Shown: positions 44,322-54,464, counted from the first letter of the stretch. The stretch is DNA of 64,000 nucleotides from Arenibacter nanhaiticus (GCF_900141935.1 NZ_FQYX01000009.1:1-64000), one strand, 5' to 3'. Made by a program: numbers and translations. Notes: a model not told the origin generated them from the sequence alone.

Positions 44322-46451
44322 ATGAAAAACGTTTGTTCCATGTTAATGCTAACGGTTTTGTTTACAGCTTGTAACGATTCCAAATCCAAAAACAAGGCAT
44401 CCGATATGGATGCTATGACACAGAATATGACAGAAAACCCCTTACTTGTCGAAAGCACCTTGCCTTATGGTGCTCCCAATTTTACACAAATTAAAAACAG
44501 CCATTTTAAACCAGCCCTTTTACAAGGAATGGAAGCCCAGCAACAGGCTATCGCAAAAATAGTCAATGCTAGTGAAGCTCCTACCTTTGAAAATACGGTG
44601 TTGGCTTTAGAAAAGAGCGGTGCCTTATTAGACAGGGTAGAAAATGTTTTTTACAGTCTTACCGGAGCTCACACCAACGATACCTTACAAGCTATTCAGG
44701 AAGAAATGGCGCCTAAGTTCTCGGAACAGCGCGATGCCATTTATTTGAATGAAAAGTTATTTGATCGTATAAAAACCTTGCACGAAACAAGGGAGACCTT
44801 AGGATTGGATGCGGAGTCCCTTAAATTATTGGAGAAGTATTTTGAAGATTTCGAAATTGCCGGTGCCAATCTATCTGCGGCCGACAAGGAAACTTTAAAA
44901 ACATATAATTCGCGCTTAGCGACTCTGATCAATACTTTTAACAAAACCCTGTTGGAAGCCAATAATAGTGGTGCTATTGTGTTTACGAAAAAGGAAGATT
45001 TGGCAGGCTTATCAGAAGGAGTATTAAAATCCTTGGAAGACCCAGCTTCTAAAGGTTGGAAGATTCCACTACTGAACACTACGCAACAGCCTTTGTTACA
45101 ATCTTTGGACAATAGGGCTACGAGAGAAAAAATATTTAAAGCAGCTTGGAACAGGGCCGATGGTACTGCTCAGGACACCAAGGCCATTATTGCCGAAATA
45201 GCGGAATTACGTGCGCAAAAAGCAGCCTTGTTAGGTTTTGATAACTATGCATCATGGAGCCTACAAAACACCATGGCAAAAATACCAGAGAATGTCTTTA
45301 ATTTATTTAACGGACTTATTCCTGCGGCTACTGCCAAAGCGGCCGTAGAAGCCAAGGAAATTCAGAAAATGATTCGGCAAAAGGGAGGCGACTTTAGCTT
45401 GGAGCCTTGGGATTGGAATTACTATGGGGAAATGGTGCGTAAAGTCAAGTACGATTTAGACGAAAACCAGATCAAGCCTTATTTTGAAATGAAAACGGTT
45501 TTGGAAAAAGGGGTCTTCTATGCTGCTGAAAAATTGTACGGTCTTACTTTTAAAGAAAGAACAGATATCCCTACCTACCACGATGAGGTTTTAGTGTATG
45601 AGCTTTTCGAAGAAAATGGCGATGCCTTAGGCTTGTTTTATGCCGATTTCTTTGCACGTCCTAGTAAGCGAGGTGGGGCTTGGATGAGCAACTTTGTGAC
45701 GCAATCGAAATTATACGACAAAAAACCGGTAATCTACAATGTGTGTAACTATCCTAAGCCAGCGGAAGGTGAAGCGGCTTTATTGACCTATGATGAGGTA
45801 GAGACTATGTTTCATGAGTTTGGTCACGCTTTGCACGGTTTCTTTGCCGATCAGCAATATCCATCGCTATCCGGGACTTCTGTAGCACGTGATTTTGTTG
45901 AATTCCCATCACAGTTCAACGAAAACTGGGCCTTGTATCCGGAAATCCTTAAGAACTACGCCCTTCATTATAAAACAGGAGAGCAGATTCCACAAGCCTT
46001 GATCGATAAAATCAAGAATTCTGGCACCTTTAACCAGGGGTATAGCCTAACGGAAAATTTGGCGGCTTCTAATTTAGATATGCAATGGCATACTATTGGT
46101 GCTGATAAAAAGATTGATGATGCCAATGCTTTTGAAAAAGAGGCGCTTCGTAAAACGGCGTTAGACGTTGTATCGGCAGTGCCACCACGTTATAGATCTA
46201 CTTACTTCTCCCATGTTTTTGGAAGTGGCTATGCAGCTGGGTATTATTCGTATTTGTGGACAGAGATGTTGCACCACGATGCCTACAATTGGTTTGAAAA
46301 TAATGGTGGACTTACCCGAGAAAACGGACAGCGCCTAAGAGATATGGTACTTTCTCGTGGAAATACCTTGCCACTAGAAGAAATGTATAAAGAGTGGCGC
46401 GGTAGCGAACCAAAAATTGAGCCGATGCTAAAGGCACGTGGCTTAAAATAA
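44322..46451 (+). CDS. M3-family peptidyl-dipeptidase (Dcp-like) lipoprotein
   Basis: 709 aa. The N-terminal signal ends in a lipobox with Cys (TVLFTACNDS, C17), so the enzyme is exported and lipid-anchored. The M3 zinc motif HEFGH lies at about 497-501 (ETMFHEFGHALHGFF), with the third ligand Glu in the following helix region. The helical N-terminal part and C-terminal YLWTEMLHHDAYNWFENNGG are typical of peptidyl-dipeptidase Dcp/oligopeptidase A. It trims dipeptides from oligopeptides in the periplasm. Strong terminator after the gene. Confidence 0.94.
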   Translation: MKNVCSMLMLTVLFTACNDSKSKNKASDMDAMTQNMTENPLLVESTLPYGAPNFTQIKNSHFKPALLQGMEAQQQAIAKIVNASEAPTFENTVLALEKSGALLDRVENVFYSLTGAHTNDTLQAIQEEMAPKFSEQRDAIYLNEKLFDRIKTLHETRETLGLDAESLKLLEKYFEDFEIAGANLSAADKETLKTYNSRLATLINTFNKTLLEANNSGAIVFTKKEDLAGLSEGVLKSLEDPASKGWKIPLLNTTQQPLLQSLDNRATREKIFKAAWNRADGTAQDTKAIIAEIAELRAQKAALLGFDNYASWSLQNTMAKIPENVFNLFNGLIPAATAKAAVEAKEIQKMIRQKGGDFSLEPWDWNYYGEMVRKVKYDLDENQIKPYFEMKTVLEKGVFYAAEKLYGLTFKERTDIPTYHDEVLVYELFEENGDALGLFYADFFARPSKRGGAWMSNFVTQSKLYDKKPVIYNVCNYPKPAEGEAALLTYDEVETMFHEFGHALHGFFADQQYPSLSGTSVARDFVEFPSQFNENWALYPEILKNYALHYKTGEQIPQALIDKIKNSGTFNQGYSLTENLAASNLDMQWHTIGADKKIDDANAFEKEALRKTALDVVSAVPPRYRSTYFSHVFGSGYAAGYYSYLWTEMLHHDAYNWFENNGGLTRENGQRLRDMVLSRGNTLPLEEMYKEWRGSEPKIEPMLKARGLK

Positions 46452-46479
46452 TCGATTTGTGTTATCATACCGTAAAATT

Positions 46480-46505
46480 AAAGGGGCCCTAATGGTCCCT
46501 TTTTT
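46480..46505 (+). terminator. Intrinsic terminator of the M3 peptidase gene
   Basis: AAGGGGCC pairs with GGTCCCTT (one G-U) around CTAAT and is followed by a T run. Confidence 0.85.
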
Positions 46506-46714
46506 GATTTCATAGGACAAGGGAAGGGAGTTCGGTTTGGTGAAAGACAAAAAAAAGAGTGCATAAGGAGTTGTGGCCGATAACCCGAAAATCCGTAAAA
46601 CACCTACGGTTATGCAATGGTGCGATTTGGTGGTAAATTCTTATTTAAGTTTAAAAGCAGATAAAGGTACCCTTTAGGTTACTAAATTAAATCAATCCAC
46701 TTAAATACTATATC

Positions 46715-46960
46715 ATGGCCAATTATTATTGTGAATATTGCGGAGCCAAAAGCGCTACCATCACTACCCTTACTGCCAATAGCTGTCACCGTCATCCTTT
46801 AGGGAAAGGAAAGCATAAATTGTATGAGGGCAGTGAGAAGTCTACCTATAGCTGTAAGCACTGCGGCACCTCTTCAGGAACTATTTCGGGTCTTACGGGT
46901 AATTCGTGCCACAGACACCCGAATGGACCTAGTAAGGGCAAACACGCACCTGCCTTGTAG
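46715..46960 (+). CDS. Small protein with two CxxC/CHxH zinc-finger-like repeats
   Basis: 81 aa, made of two copies of one unit: CEYCGAKSATITTLTANSCHRHP (C6, C9, C24, H25/H27) and CKHCGTSSGTISGLTGNSCHRHP (C47, C50, C65, H66/H68), 41 residues apart, each followed by a GKxKH tail. Each unit offers Cys2-Cys-His ligands for one zinc ion. There is no signal peptide. Residues between the motifs are Ser/Thr/Gly-rich. I recognise no characterised family. Terminators on both sides make it monocistronic. Confidence 0.85.
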   Translation: MANYYCEYCGAKSATITTLTANSCHRHPLGKGKHKLYEGSEKSTYSCKHCGTSSGTISGLTGNSCHRHPNGPSKGKHAPAL

Positions 46961-46991
46961 GGGATCAAAACCTAAAGTCTAGCCAAATTAG

Positions 46992-47041
46992 AAAACACCG
47001 CATACCCCAGACTATTGTATAGAGGACAAGTGCGGTGTTTT
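46992..47041. terminator. Bidirectional terminator
   Basis: AAAACACCGCA (46992-47002) and TGCGGTGTTTT (47031-47041) are perfectly complementary. They lie between the convergent small zinc-finger-like gene and the second nhaC gene. Confidence 0.85.
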
Positions 47042-47083
47042 AAAAAGGAACAGCCTTTTATTGGTAGCCAAAGAGCCTAAACG

Positions 47084-48403
47084 CTAAAAGGCTGGTTTGA
47101 AAACCTTTGATTTAAGAGGCTTATAACCAATAAAGAAAATAGTCCATAATAATAAAAGGAACAAGTACGAGGTATTGGCCATTAAATCCAGGTAATCGAT
47201 TTTTCCTTCCGTAAAACTTAAAATCATTAATACTTGTGCGCCATAAGGTAAGAGGCCTTGTGAAATACAAGAAAATATATCGAGAATAGAAGCGGTTTTT
47301 TTGTTGTCCAATTGGTACTCGTCATTAATTGTTTTAGCGATAGCGCCCACTATAATGATAGAAACGGTGTTATTGGCAATAGCCGTGTTAACACCCCCGA
47401 CCAAGGCAGCGATTCCAAATTGAGCTGAGGTCTTGTTCTTAATCAAAGCTTTTATTTTATTCAGTATATAATCGATCCCTCCATTAAAAGCAACTAAAGC
47501 GGCCAAACCACCAGATAGTAACGACAACAAGAAAATCTCGGTCATATTGGTAAATCCAGTATAGGCTATTCTGGTCGATTCAAGGAGGGTGAAGTTTCCA
47601 TATAAAACACCTAATAGCCCAGCGGAAAGAATACCTAAAAGAAGCACTACAAATACATTAATCCCAATTATTGATAACAGAATCACCAATAGATATGGCA
47701 TAATTTTAATGATAGAATACGTATAGATAGCGGTTTCGGTTGGGGTGGTATTAATATCCATTCCCTGAAAGATTAAAACACCTATAGTCAGCAGCGCTGC
47801 GGGTAGGGCTATTTTAATATTTTGCTTAAACTTGTCGCTCATTTTACAATCTAAGGATTGTGTAGAGGCGATCGTGGTATCTGAAATAAGGGAAAGGTTA
47901 TCACCAAACATAGCGCCTCCTAACAAGGCACCGCACAGTACTGCCAAGGAAACCCCGCCTTTATCGGCAAAACCTACTACAATAGGAGCTAGGGCCACAA
48001 TGGCTCCTACAGAAGTCCCGGTAGACACAGATAGGAAGGAAGCTATAAGGAAAACGCCAATATATATATACTCTATAGCGATATAATCTAACCCAAGATG
48101 GACGATGGCATCGACACTTCCGGTGGCCTCGGTAATCGCAGCAAAGGCTCCGGCAAGCAGATAGATAAGGCACATAGTAAGAATCTTATTATCGCCACAA
48201 CCTTTTAAAAGCGTTTTTATTTTTGAATTTACAGAATGTTTAAATAGTAGAAAAGCAACAATAATTCCTGCCAGTACTGCTATGGGAGAAGGTAGCGCAT
48301 AAAAATCGTTTTGATAGATGCCAACACCTAAAAAAGTGAATACAAATACGAATAAGGGAATCAGTGCAGTAAAACTTGGATTTTTGTCTTTTGAATATGC
48401 CAT
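47084..48403 (-). CDS. Na+/H+ antiporter, NhaC family (second paralogue)
   Basis: 439 aa with about 11-12 helices. GTSVGAIVALAPIVVGFADK (about 129-148) and the segment GAMFGDNLSLISDTTIASTQ (about 162-181) match the conserved NhaC ion-path signature seen also in the gene at 14348-15844. SILDIFSCISQGLLPYGAQ is the second-half counterpart. The protein is shorter at the N-terminus than the first paralogue. It may carry organic anions or amino acids; the exact substrate is undetermined. No operon partners. Confidence 0.87.
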   Translation of the reverse strand: MAYSKDKNPSFTALIPLFVFVFTFLGVGIYQNDFYALPSPIAVLAGIIVAFLLFKHSVNSKIKTLLKGCGDNKILTMCLIYLLAGAFAAITEATGSVDAIVHLGLDYIAIEYIYIGVFLIASFLSVSTGTSVGAIVALAPIVVGFADKGGVSLAVLCGALLGGAMFGDNLSLISDTTIASTQSLDCKMSDKFKQNIKIALPAALLTIGVLIFQGMDINTTPTETAIYTYSIIKIMPYLLVILLSIIGINVFVVLLLGILSAGLLGVLYGNFTLLESTRIAYTGFTNMTEIFLLSLLSGGLAALVAFNGGIDYILNKIKALIKNKTSAQFGIAALVGGVNTAIANNTVSIIIVGAIAKTINDEYQLDNKKTASILDIFSCISQGLLPYGAQVLMILSFTEGKIDYLDLMANTSYLFLLLLWTIFFIGYKPLKSKVFKPAF

Positions 48404-48888
48404 TTTAATATTTTTGGAAGCTCAAAAGAAATGACAGCAAATAGTTGGGAATATGGGTTAACATTTGTTCCAATGATATTTGGCTTATCTATTTAGCACC
48501 TTGCTTGTTAATGCAGGTTGCTATCTCTTTTGAGATTCTTGATAATTAAGGCCGCAAAAGTATGGTATTTGAAGCAAACTGTTTCTTAAAATACTCTTAT
48601 TATTTTATAAAGTTTTTTTCTTCCTTAAGGCGTGTAAAAGACCTTTGCTATATCCTATAGATACAACGATGAGGTACTATAGTTGAGGTTCTTTTTGCTT
48701 TAAAACAAAGAGATAAAACAGTGCTAAGGATTTATAATGTAAACCGAAATTAAGGTAGAGGTGCTTATATGAGGCTACTCTCTAGTCGGAACTCAACTTT
48801 TCAATGGTTTAGCGGCTTATTCCATAGGATTATAAAACTATTGGCAGTATTCCTTGTAAAAGAGCATATCTTTGCCAAAAAATATTTT
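48404..48888. other. Long intergenic region/leader of the DEAD-box helicase gene
   Basis: This 485-bp divergent gap holds promoters of the nhaC paralogue and the helicase. The frame upstream of the helicase start is open from 48769, but its sequence is not protein-like. RNA helicase genes often have long leaders; no known motif was identified. Confidence 0.4.
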
Positions 48889-50229
48889 ATGTCAAAACAG
48901 TTTTCCGATTTAGGAATTAATGAACAAATACTACAAAGTTTAGGCGAATTACAAATCTCTGTACCCACAGATATCCAAAAAAAGACTATTCCCTTAATCC
49001 TAAATCAGAACAAAGATGTCGTTGGTTTGGCAAAAACAGGAACCGGTAAAACGGCTGCTTTTGGATTGCCTTTATTGCATTTGATCGACGAAGAAAATAC
49101 AGCGGTCCAAGCAGTAATACTTGCGCCAACAAGGGAACTTGGGCAACAAATTTATGCGAACCTAACTTCTTTTAGCGCTCATAGTCCAGCTATTTCCATA
49201 GCCTCTGCATTTGGAGGAATCCCTATAAAACCTCAAATAGAACGTTTAAAAAGCCCAACTCATATCGTAGTGGCAACCCCAGGGCGTTTAGTTGATTTGG
49301 TAAATAGACAGGCCATTAGCATCAAAAACATCGCTTATTTAGTGTTAGATGAAGCCGATGAAATGGTTAGTGCCTTAAAAGAAGACTTGGATGTAATTAT
49401 CAAAGAAACGCCTAAGTCTAGAAGAACACTATTATTTACGGCTACTATGCCTGGCGCTATAAAGCAATTGGTACAGAATTATATGTCTAAACATGTTGTG
49501 CAGGTCCAGGCTGACATGGACACTGTAGGACACCAAGGCATAGACCATCAATATATGGTTGTAGAGCCTATTGAAAAATTAGAGGTGCTGCTACACTTTT
49601 TAAATTCTAAAGAAGGCGAACGAGGAATCATTTTTTGTAAAACAAAGGCTGCGGTGAATAAATTAGCCAAAAACTTAGCCATCAATAAATTCTCCTCAGG
49701 AGCTATTCACGGAAGTTTAACCCAAGGAATACGAGATAGGGTTATGGGGCAATTTAGAGAGGGGTATATAGATGTACTTGTGGCTACCGATTTGGCAGCA
49801 CGTGGTATTGACGTTAAAGAAATCTCCTATGTGGTCAATTATCATTTACCAGATACCTACGATACCTATGTTCATAGAAGCGGACGTACGGCAAGGGCAG
49901 GGGCCAAAGGGCTTTCCTTGACTATTTTACAACAAGAAGAAGTAGAAGAGATAGCCGATTTTGAAAAGGAATTAGGCATAGTTTTCCATAAATTTGAAAA
50001 GGCAGATGCACAAAGTATAGAGGAAAACAACAGTTTGGTTTGGGCTAAAAAAATATTTAAGACCAAACCAAACCGCACTGTTTCTAAAGAATTTAAAGAA
50101 AAAATAAGCACCATATTCCATCATCTGACCAAGGAAGAATTGGTAGAGAAAATATTGGCAAATCACCTCGCAGAAACTACGACTGCGAGTCAACCACTAG
50201 AAAAGTCTAAAAAGAAAAAAAGAAATTAG
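48889..50229 (+). CDS. DEAD-box ATP-dependent RNA helicase
   Basis: 446 aa from ATG 48889 (MSKQFSDLGIN); the open frame upstream to 48769 lacks homology. All core motifs occur: Q-motif region (VPTDIQKKTIP), motif I AKTGTGKT, Ia PTRELGQQ, II VLDEADEM, III in its TAT form, and VI HRSGRTARAG. The tail of about 75 residues is lysine-rich and ends KSKKKKRN, helping to bind RNA. Such enzymes serve ribosome assembly and mRNA unwinding, often induced by cold. The nearest E. coli relatives are RhlE and CsdA; exact orthology is not assigned. Confidence 0.94.
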   Translation: MSKQFSDLGINEQILQSLGELQISVPTDIQKKTIPLILNQNKDVVGLAKTGTGKTAAFGLPLLHLIDEENTAVQAVILAPTRELGQQIYANLTSFSAHSPAISIASAFGGIPIKPQIERLKSPTHIVVATPGRLVDLVNRQAISIKNIAYLVLDEADEMVSALKEDLDVIIKETPKSRRTLLFTATMPGAIKQLVQNYMSKHVVQVQADMDTVGHQGIDHQYMVVEPIEKLEVLLHFLNSKEGERGIIFCKTKAAVNKLAKNLAINKFSSGAIHGSLTQGIRDRVMGQFREGYIDVLVATDLAARGIDVKEISYVVNYHLPDTYDTYVHRSGRTARAGAKGLSLTILQQEEVEEIADFEKELGIVFHKFEKADAQSIEENNSLVWAKKIFKTKPNRTVSKEFKEKISTIFHHLTKEELVEKILANHLAETTTASQPLEKSKKKKRN

Positions 50230-50712
50230 CCCAAGATAAAATATACTTTATCGAAAGCTATTGCTGAGGTGTTGTTCTAAACAGTTACCTTAAAAAAATA
50301 ACGATCACAATCGTACCAATAAGTCTCTTAGCCCCTATGTCAATGGGGCTAAGAAATTGTACTTATCTTATAGAAGATAAGCATTCACATGGCTGTAATG
50401 CTACAGAATCACCATTGGTCTTTAACTCCCTAGAGCCATACTTGGTTTAAGTTTAGCGTATTCTTATATTCTCACCACCTTATATGAAGCTGTTTTCTAA
50501 AAACACCCTTCCTTTATTGAGTGTCTAAAGAAAAGGGATTTTGAGATTTTTTACTTATAAAAATCAAGGACGACATTGTGTTCTTCTATGCAACTTTAAT
50601 TTTCATCTGCTAAAAATTGTAGTATCTTAAGACAATTAAATTAGATTTAAAAGAGAAGAGTTCTGCTAGGAATAAAGTTTAAGAATCTTTCTTTTAGATT
50701 AAAATATAAAAC
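50230..50712. other. Intergenic region with one hairpin
   Basis: No gene was found. CTTAGCCCC at 50327-50335 pairs perfectly with GGGGCTAAG at 50345-50353 (9-nt loop), but no T run follows on the plus strand, so its role as helicase terminator is uncertain. Confidence 0.45.
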
Positions 50713-51726
50713 ATGAAAGCAATAGGATTTAAACAATCGTTACCCATCACGGAAAAGGACAGTTTTATGGCGTTTGAAACTGAAAAACCCATGCCAGAAG
50801 GATATGACCTATTGGTGAAAATAGCGGCCGTATCCGTAAATCCGGTCGATTTTAAAGTCAGGCAAAATGCCGCAAAGGATACGGTCCTAGATACTCCAAA
50901 AATTATTGGATGGGATGCCGCGGGCACGGTAGAGGCCGTAGGCGATAAAACAACAAAATTTAAGGTAGGCGATCAAGTCTACTATGCAGGCGATATAACC
51001 AGAAGCGGTAGTAATGCAGAATACCAACTGGTAGATGAACGCATCGTTGGCCATAAACCAAAAAGTCTGACGCTGGCCGAAGCTGCCGCCATTCCATTAA
51101 CCGGATTAACGGCCTGGGAATCGCTTTTCGATCGTATTAAAATAAATCCAGAAAAGGATAAAGAAAAAACAGTGTTAATTTTAGCCGGGGCCGGTGGCGT
51201 AGGATCTATAGCCATCCAATTAGCAAAAAAAGTAGGCGGACTTATCGTACTGGCTACGGCTTCAAGACCAGCATCCATAGAATGGTGCAAAGCGCTGGGA
51301 GCGGATTATGTGGTAAATCACCATCGCCTAAAGGAAGAATTAGAGAAAATAGGGCATAGTCAAATGGACTATATTTTAGATTTTGTGGATTTAGAAGGGT
51401 ATTGGGAAATGGCTGCAGATATAATAAAACCTCAGGGACATATTGTTACCATTACCGGTAGCAACAATCCATTACCTCTAAATGTATTAAAAAATAAGAG
51501 CGTTACCCTTTCCTATGAATTCATGTACACTCGGTCTATGTATACTACGGACGATATCGAAAAACAACATCAAATTCTGAATAAAATTGGGGAATTATTC
51601 GATGCCGGTACGCTCAAATCCACTTTGACTACTACTTTGAAGGGGTTTACGGTAGAGAATCTTAAAAAGGCACATCAATTGCAAGAGTCTGGAAGGAGCA
51701 TCGGAAAAACGGTGATTCAGTTTTAA
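50713..51726 (+). CDS. Zinc-independent alcohol dehydrogenase/quinone oxidoreductase (MDR family)
   Basis: 337 aa. The medium-chain dehydrogenase fold has the substrate domain (1-130, SVNPVDFKVRQ, GWDAAGTVEAVGD) and the Rossmann domain with GAGGVGSIAIQLAKK (near 155-170) for NADPH. The zinc-ligand residues of true alcohol dehydrogenases are missing, placing it with quinone oxidoreductase and enoyl reductase relatives (ZADH1/YhdH-like). The substrate is unknown. It is flanked downstream by an 80-bp repeat. Confidence 0.88.
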   Translation: MKAIGFKQSLPITEKDSFMAFETEKPMPEGYDLLVKIAAVSVNPVDFKVRQNAAKDTVLDTPKIIGWDAAGTVEAVGDKTTKFKVGDQVYYAGDITRSGSNAEYQLVDERIVGHKPKSLTLAEAAAIPLTGLTAWESLFDRIKINPEKDKEKTVLILAGAGGVGSIAIQLAKKVGGLIVLATASRPASIEWCKALGADYVVNHHRLKEELEKIGHSQMDYILDFVDLEGYWEMAADIIKPQGHIVTITGSNNPLPLNVLKNKSVTLSYEFMYTRSMYTTDDIEKQHQILNKIGELFDAGTLKSTLTTTLKGFTVENLKKAHQLQESGRSIGKTVIQF

Positions 51727-51805
51727 GCCTAAGCAATAAGACCAGTATCAAAAGAGTTAGGGGAAAGGGTGCTGATATTTTCTATAAATTTCAGCCGAAT
51801 TATTT

Positions 51806-51885
51806 GGGCGTTCCCTCCTTCGTCGGGCGGGCCCTTGGCTATATCCCTTGCTATGCTGCGGGGATGCCGCCGCTGTCCCTAACGC
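51806..51885 (+). repeat. 80-bp GC-rich palindromic repeat, copy 3
   Basis: Same orientation as copy 1. Ends GGGCGTT and TAACGC; internal ATCCCTTGC/GCTGCGGGGAT half-palindrome. It lies between two convergent genes. Confidence 0.85.
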
Positions 51886-51969
51886 ATACTAGTTGAAAAA
51901 TGAAGCTACCATCCCAATGTTTGAGTTTATTCTAAACCATCTGTTGTTGTCTGAATAAAAACCGGAAGG

Positions 51970-53805
51970 TCATAACATTGAATTCAGCAACAAGGTGCCC
52001 AATATCAGGAGAACTATGGAAATAATGCCTCCTATCATTGCAAAGTGTTTGAATTTATAAATCCCCATGCTATAGATCAAGGAGTTGGTCTGATAGCCCA
52101 CGGGGGTGAAAAAACTAAAATTGGATGCGAACATCACTGCCAGTATAAAAGGTTTCACTTCTAAGTCCATTCCCGTAGCTACAGAAATTGCGATTGGAGT
52201 CATAATAATAGCCGTTGCATTGTTAGATATAACGGCGCTTAACAGCATGGTTGCGAAAAACAGCGTTCCTATCGAAAACATGGAAGGCCTGCCTTGCATA
52301 AAAATTAATAGCTTGTCGGATAACCAGTCATCTGCACCGGTATTGTGCATGGCAATTCCAAGAGGAATCATTCCAGCCAATAAAAACAAGATCTGCCAAT
52401 TAATTTTTTTGTACACGCTCTCTAGCGTAACATGGTTCAGCAACAGAAGAGCCACGGCACCCAATAGGGTGCTCGTTAAGATTGATAGAATGCCTGTTGC
52501 AGCTAGGAGTATTACTCCCAATAAAATAAGGAGTGTCATATTCCGTTTTGGGGACTCGGAGATTTCGGGCGCCTCATATTGTTGTAAGATAGCAACGTTA
52601 TCAGAGAGATCAAAATCCTTTATCTTATCAGGATCAATGTCAAGCAGCACTCGGTCACCAACTTTTAGCCGTGTAAATTCTAGCGTATCCGGGGATACCC
52701 TCTCCTTAAAATGGCGGAGATTTTTTCTCTTTTTTATGGCCAATGGAATAGCATCGTGCATCATCATATTTTTTAGTTCATTAAGGGATTTTCCTAAAAA
52801 ACGAGCCCCTGGCAACATCATCATTTCTACGAGAACAGTTTGTACTTCTCTATCTTTGATCGGTTTGTCAGCTAGCTCCTTTTCTTTGAATTCATATTGA
52901 CCATACACGTTTTTAGCTGCTTCACTATGCGAAATAATGACTTCGGAGTCACTCTTAATCCGTAAAAGATGATCAAGGGTGCAGGACAACATAAGACGAT
53001 CTCCTTTTTGAAGCGTTATTCTATTCATATTGAGTGGACTATCAAATCCTGACCTAAAAAGTTTCAGTACCGAAATACCAGAAGCTCCCAAGAAGGAATC
53101 TTCTAACCGCTTCCCTATAAGGCTAGAATTAGGGGCAAGCTCCAAGGTTGTTATGTAGCTATCTACATTGTACTGCTCCCGTAGTTTATCCTTCGAATCC
53201 TTAGGGAGTAGCGGTGCCAAAAAGCTTATCAGTACAATGGATACCAATAAAAAGATAGCCCCAAACCAAGAAAATTCAAAAAACATAAATTCTTTCCCTA
53301 AGCGCTCGGTATAAATAGAATTCACAATAAGATTGGTAGAAGTTCCCATTAAGGTGCAGCTACCCCCAAGTATACTGGCAAAAGATATCGGCATTAAAAG
53401 TTTACTCTTGGAGATATCGTATTTATCAGAAAGTTCCGTGACAATTTTAATGAATACGATGACTACAGCCGTAGAGCTGATAAATGCCGAAATAGTGCCG
53501 GTGATGAACATAAAAGCCGGAACCATTAATAAAACCGGCCAATTTCGAAACTTTTTTAGACCATGGGCCATCCATGAAATCACACCATTCTGCTCTAGGG
53601 CTACGGCTATAATCATAAGACATAAAATGGTGATAACAGCAGTATTAGAAAATCCGCTAATAGCCTCTTCAGGAGTAATAAGGCCAAAGAACACTAAAAA
53701 CCCTATGGTACAAAAGGCTATTTTGTCCATAGTGAATATTTCTAGAGCAAACAGTACCACTATGGTGGCTATAATTAAGAATGTTAAAGCGATCTCTAAA
53801 GTCAT
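51970..53805 (-). CDS. SLC13-family permease with TrkA-C domains
   Basis: 611 aa. The two halves of the DASS/SLC13 anion transporter (helices about 1-205 and 425-611) flank a soluble segment with two TrkA-C-like (RCK-C) domains (about 215-300 and 320-400). SSTAVVIVFIKIV and GGSCTLMGTSTNLIVNS are the first-half SNT motif, and SAVISNNATAIIMTPIAI is the second. This layout occurs in bacterial Na+/sulfate or dicarboxylate carriers (SLT/YfbS type). TrkA-C domains usually sense small ligands. Sulfate is the most common substrate inferred for the group. Confidence 0.9.
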   Translation of the reverse strand: MTLEIALTFLIIATIVVLFALEIFTMDKIAFCTIGFLVFFGLITPEEAISGFSNTAVITILCLMIIAVALEQNGVISWMAHGLKKFRNWPVLLMVPAFMFITGTISAFISSTAVVIVFIKIVTELSDKYDISKSKLLMPISFASILGGSCTLMGTSTNLIVNSIYTERLGKEFMFFEFSWFGAIFLLVSIVLISFLAPLLPKDSKDKLREQYNVDSYITTLELAPNSSLIGKRLEDSFLGASGISVLKLFRSGFDSPLNMNRITLQKGDRLMLSCTLDHLLRIKSDSEVIISHSEAAKNVYGQYEFKEKELADKPIKDREVQTVLVEMMMLPGARFLGKSLNELKNMMMHDAIPLAIKKRKNLRHFKERVSPDTLEFTRLKVGDRVLLDIDPDKIKDFDLSDNVAILQQYEAPEISESPKRNMTLLILLGVILLAATGILSILTSTLLGAVALLLLNHVTLESVYKKINWQILFLLAGMIPLGIAMHNTGADDWLSDKLLIFMQGRPSMFSIGTLFFATMLLSAVISNNATAIIMTPIAISVATGMDLEVKPFILAVMFASNFSFFTPVGYQTNSLIYSMGIYKFKHFAMIGGIISIVLLILGTLLLNSML

Positions 53806-54072
53806 TTTCTTAATTTATCTGGCTACTATAAATATAGGTTAATGGAGCGGGTTGGGAAAACGTATCGGCGTTTACTGTTTTCTTAATCACTAGATTATAC
53901 TAATTAATTCATATAAATTAAATATGTTTTGGTGTAAATATTTAGAAAAGAACCAAAAATCAACATCCAAATAAATGGGGCCAAAGCCAGGAAAATAGAA
54001 TCTTCAATAAATCTAGGTAGTTGAGGCCAAAGCTTCAGCCCACAGCAAATTTCAGAGACACTTAGTTTCTAC
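53806..54072. other. Intergenic region, nothing recognised
   Basis: AT-rich sequence between the SLC13 gene and the first 160-bp repeat. The promoter of the SLC13 gene is expected here; nothing else was seen. Confidence 0.4.
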
Positions 54073-54232
54073 TCTATTTTACATAATGTAAAGCGCGATC
54101 CCAAATTCATACTCAGCAAGGAAGGGGTGGTTTAATGGCAAGGTCAAATCTCAAATTCTTCGAAAAATTAAGCTTCTCATAATTCGCGTATTTAAAAATT
54201 TATGGACTCTAGTCCAGAATATGAAAGTTATG
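54073..54232 (+). repeat. 160-bp cassette-type repeat, copy 1
   Basis: It starts TCTATTTTACATAATGT and ends with TTCGCGTATTT ... AGTCCAGAATATGAAAGTTATG spread over its last 50 bp. The middle about 75 bp differ between copies. The three other copies are at 55142, 56593 and 58247, all in this orientation. Confidence 0.85.
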
Positions 54233-54464
54233 GAAAACCTTGTATTAGCCAGGATTAACTAAATGGGTCTAGGCTGTTAGATGTTATTCAGGAAATTTAT
54301 AGAGTATAGGAACTGTATTAAAAGGATTTCTTTTTTAACCTCATAAAGAATGTCGTTAAGGGAATAAAATGCCTCTTCCTTATACCGTGAACAGAAAAAA
54401 GAACTTGTCTGAAAAGATGGGCTATTTGAAAACAGTGATAAAAGCAAACGCAATGTTTATATCG

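Noticed and set aside
50327-50353. Hairpin CTTAGCCCC/GGGGCTAAG as the helicase terminator
   Set aside because: The stem is strong but no T run follows on the plus strand and it is about 100 bp past the stop; left as unassigned.
52106-52900. 264-codon plus-strand frame
   Set aside because: It is antisense to the SLC13 permease, whose family motifs are clear; the frame reads as a low-complexity shadow.
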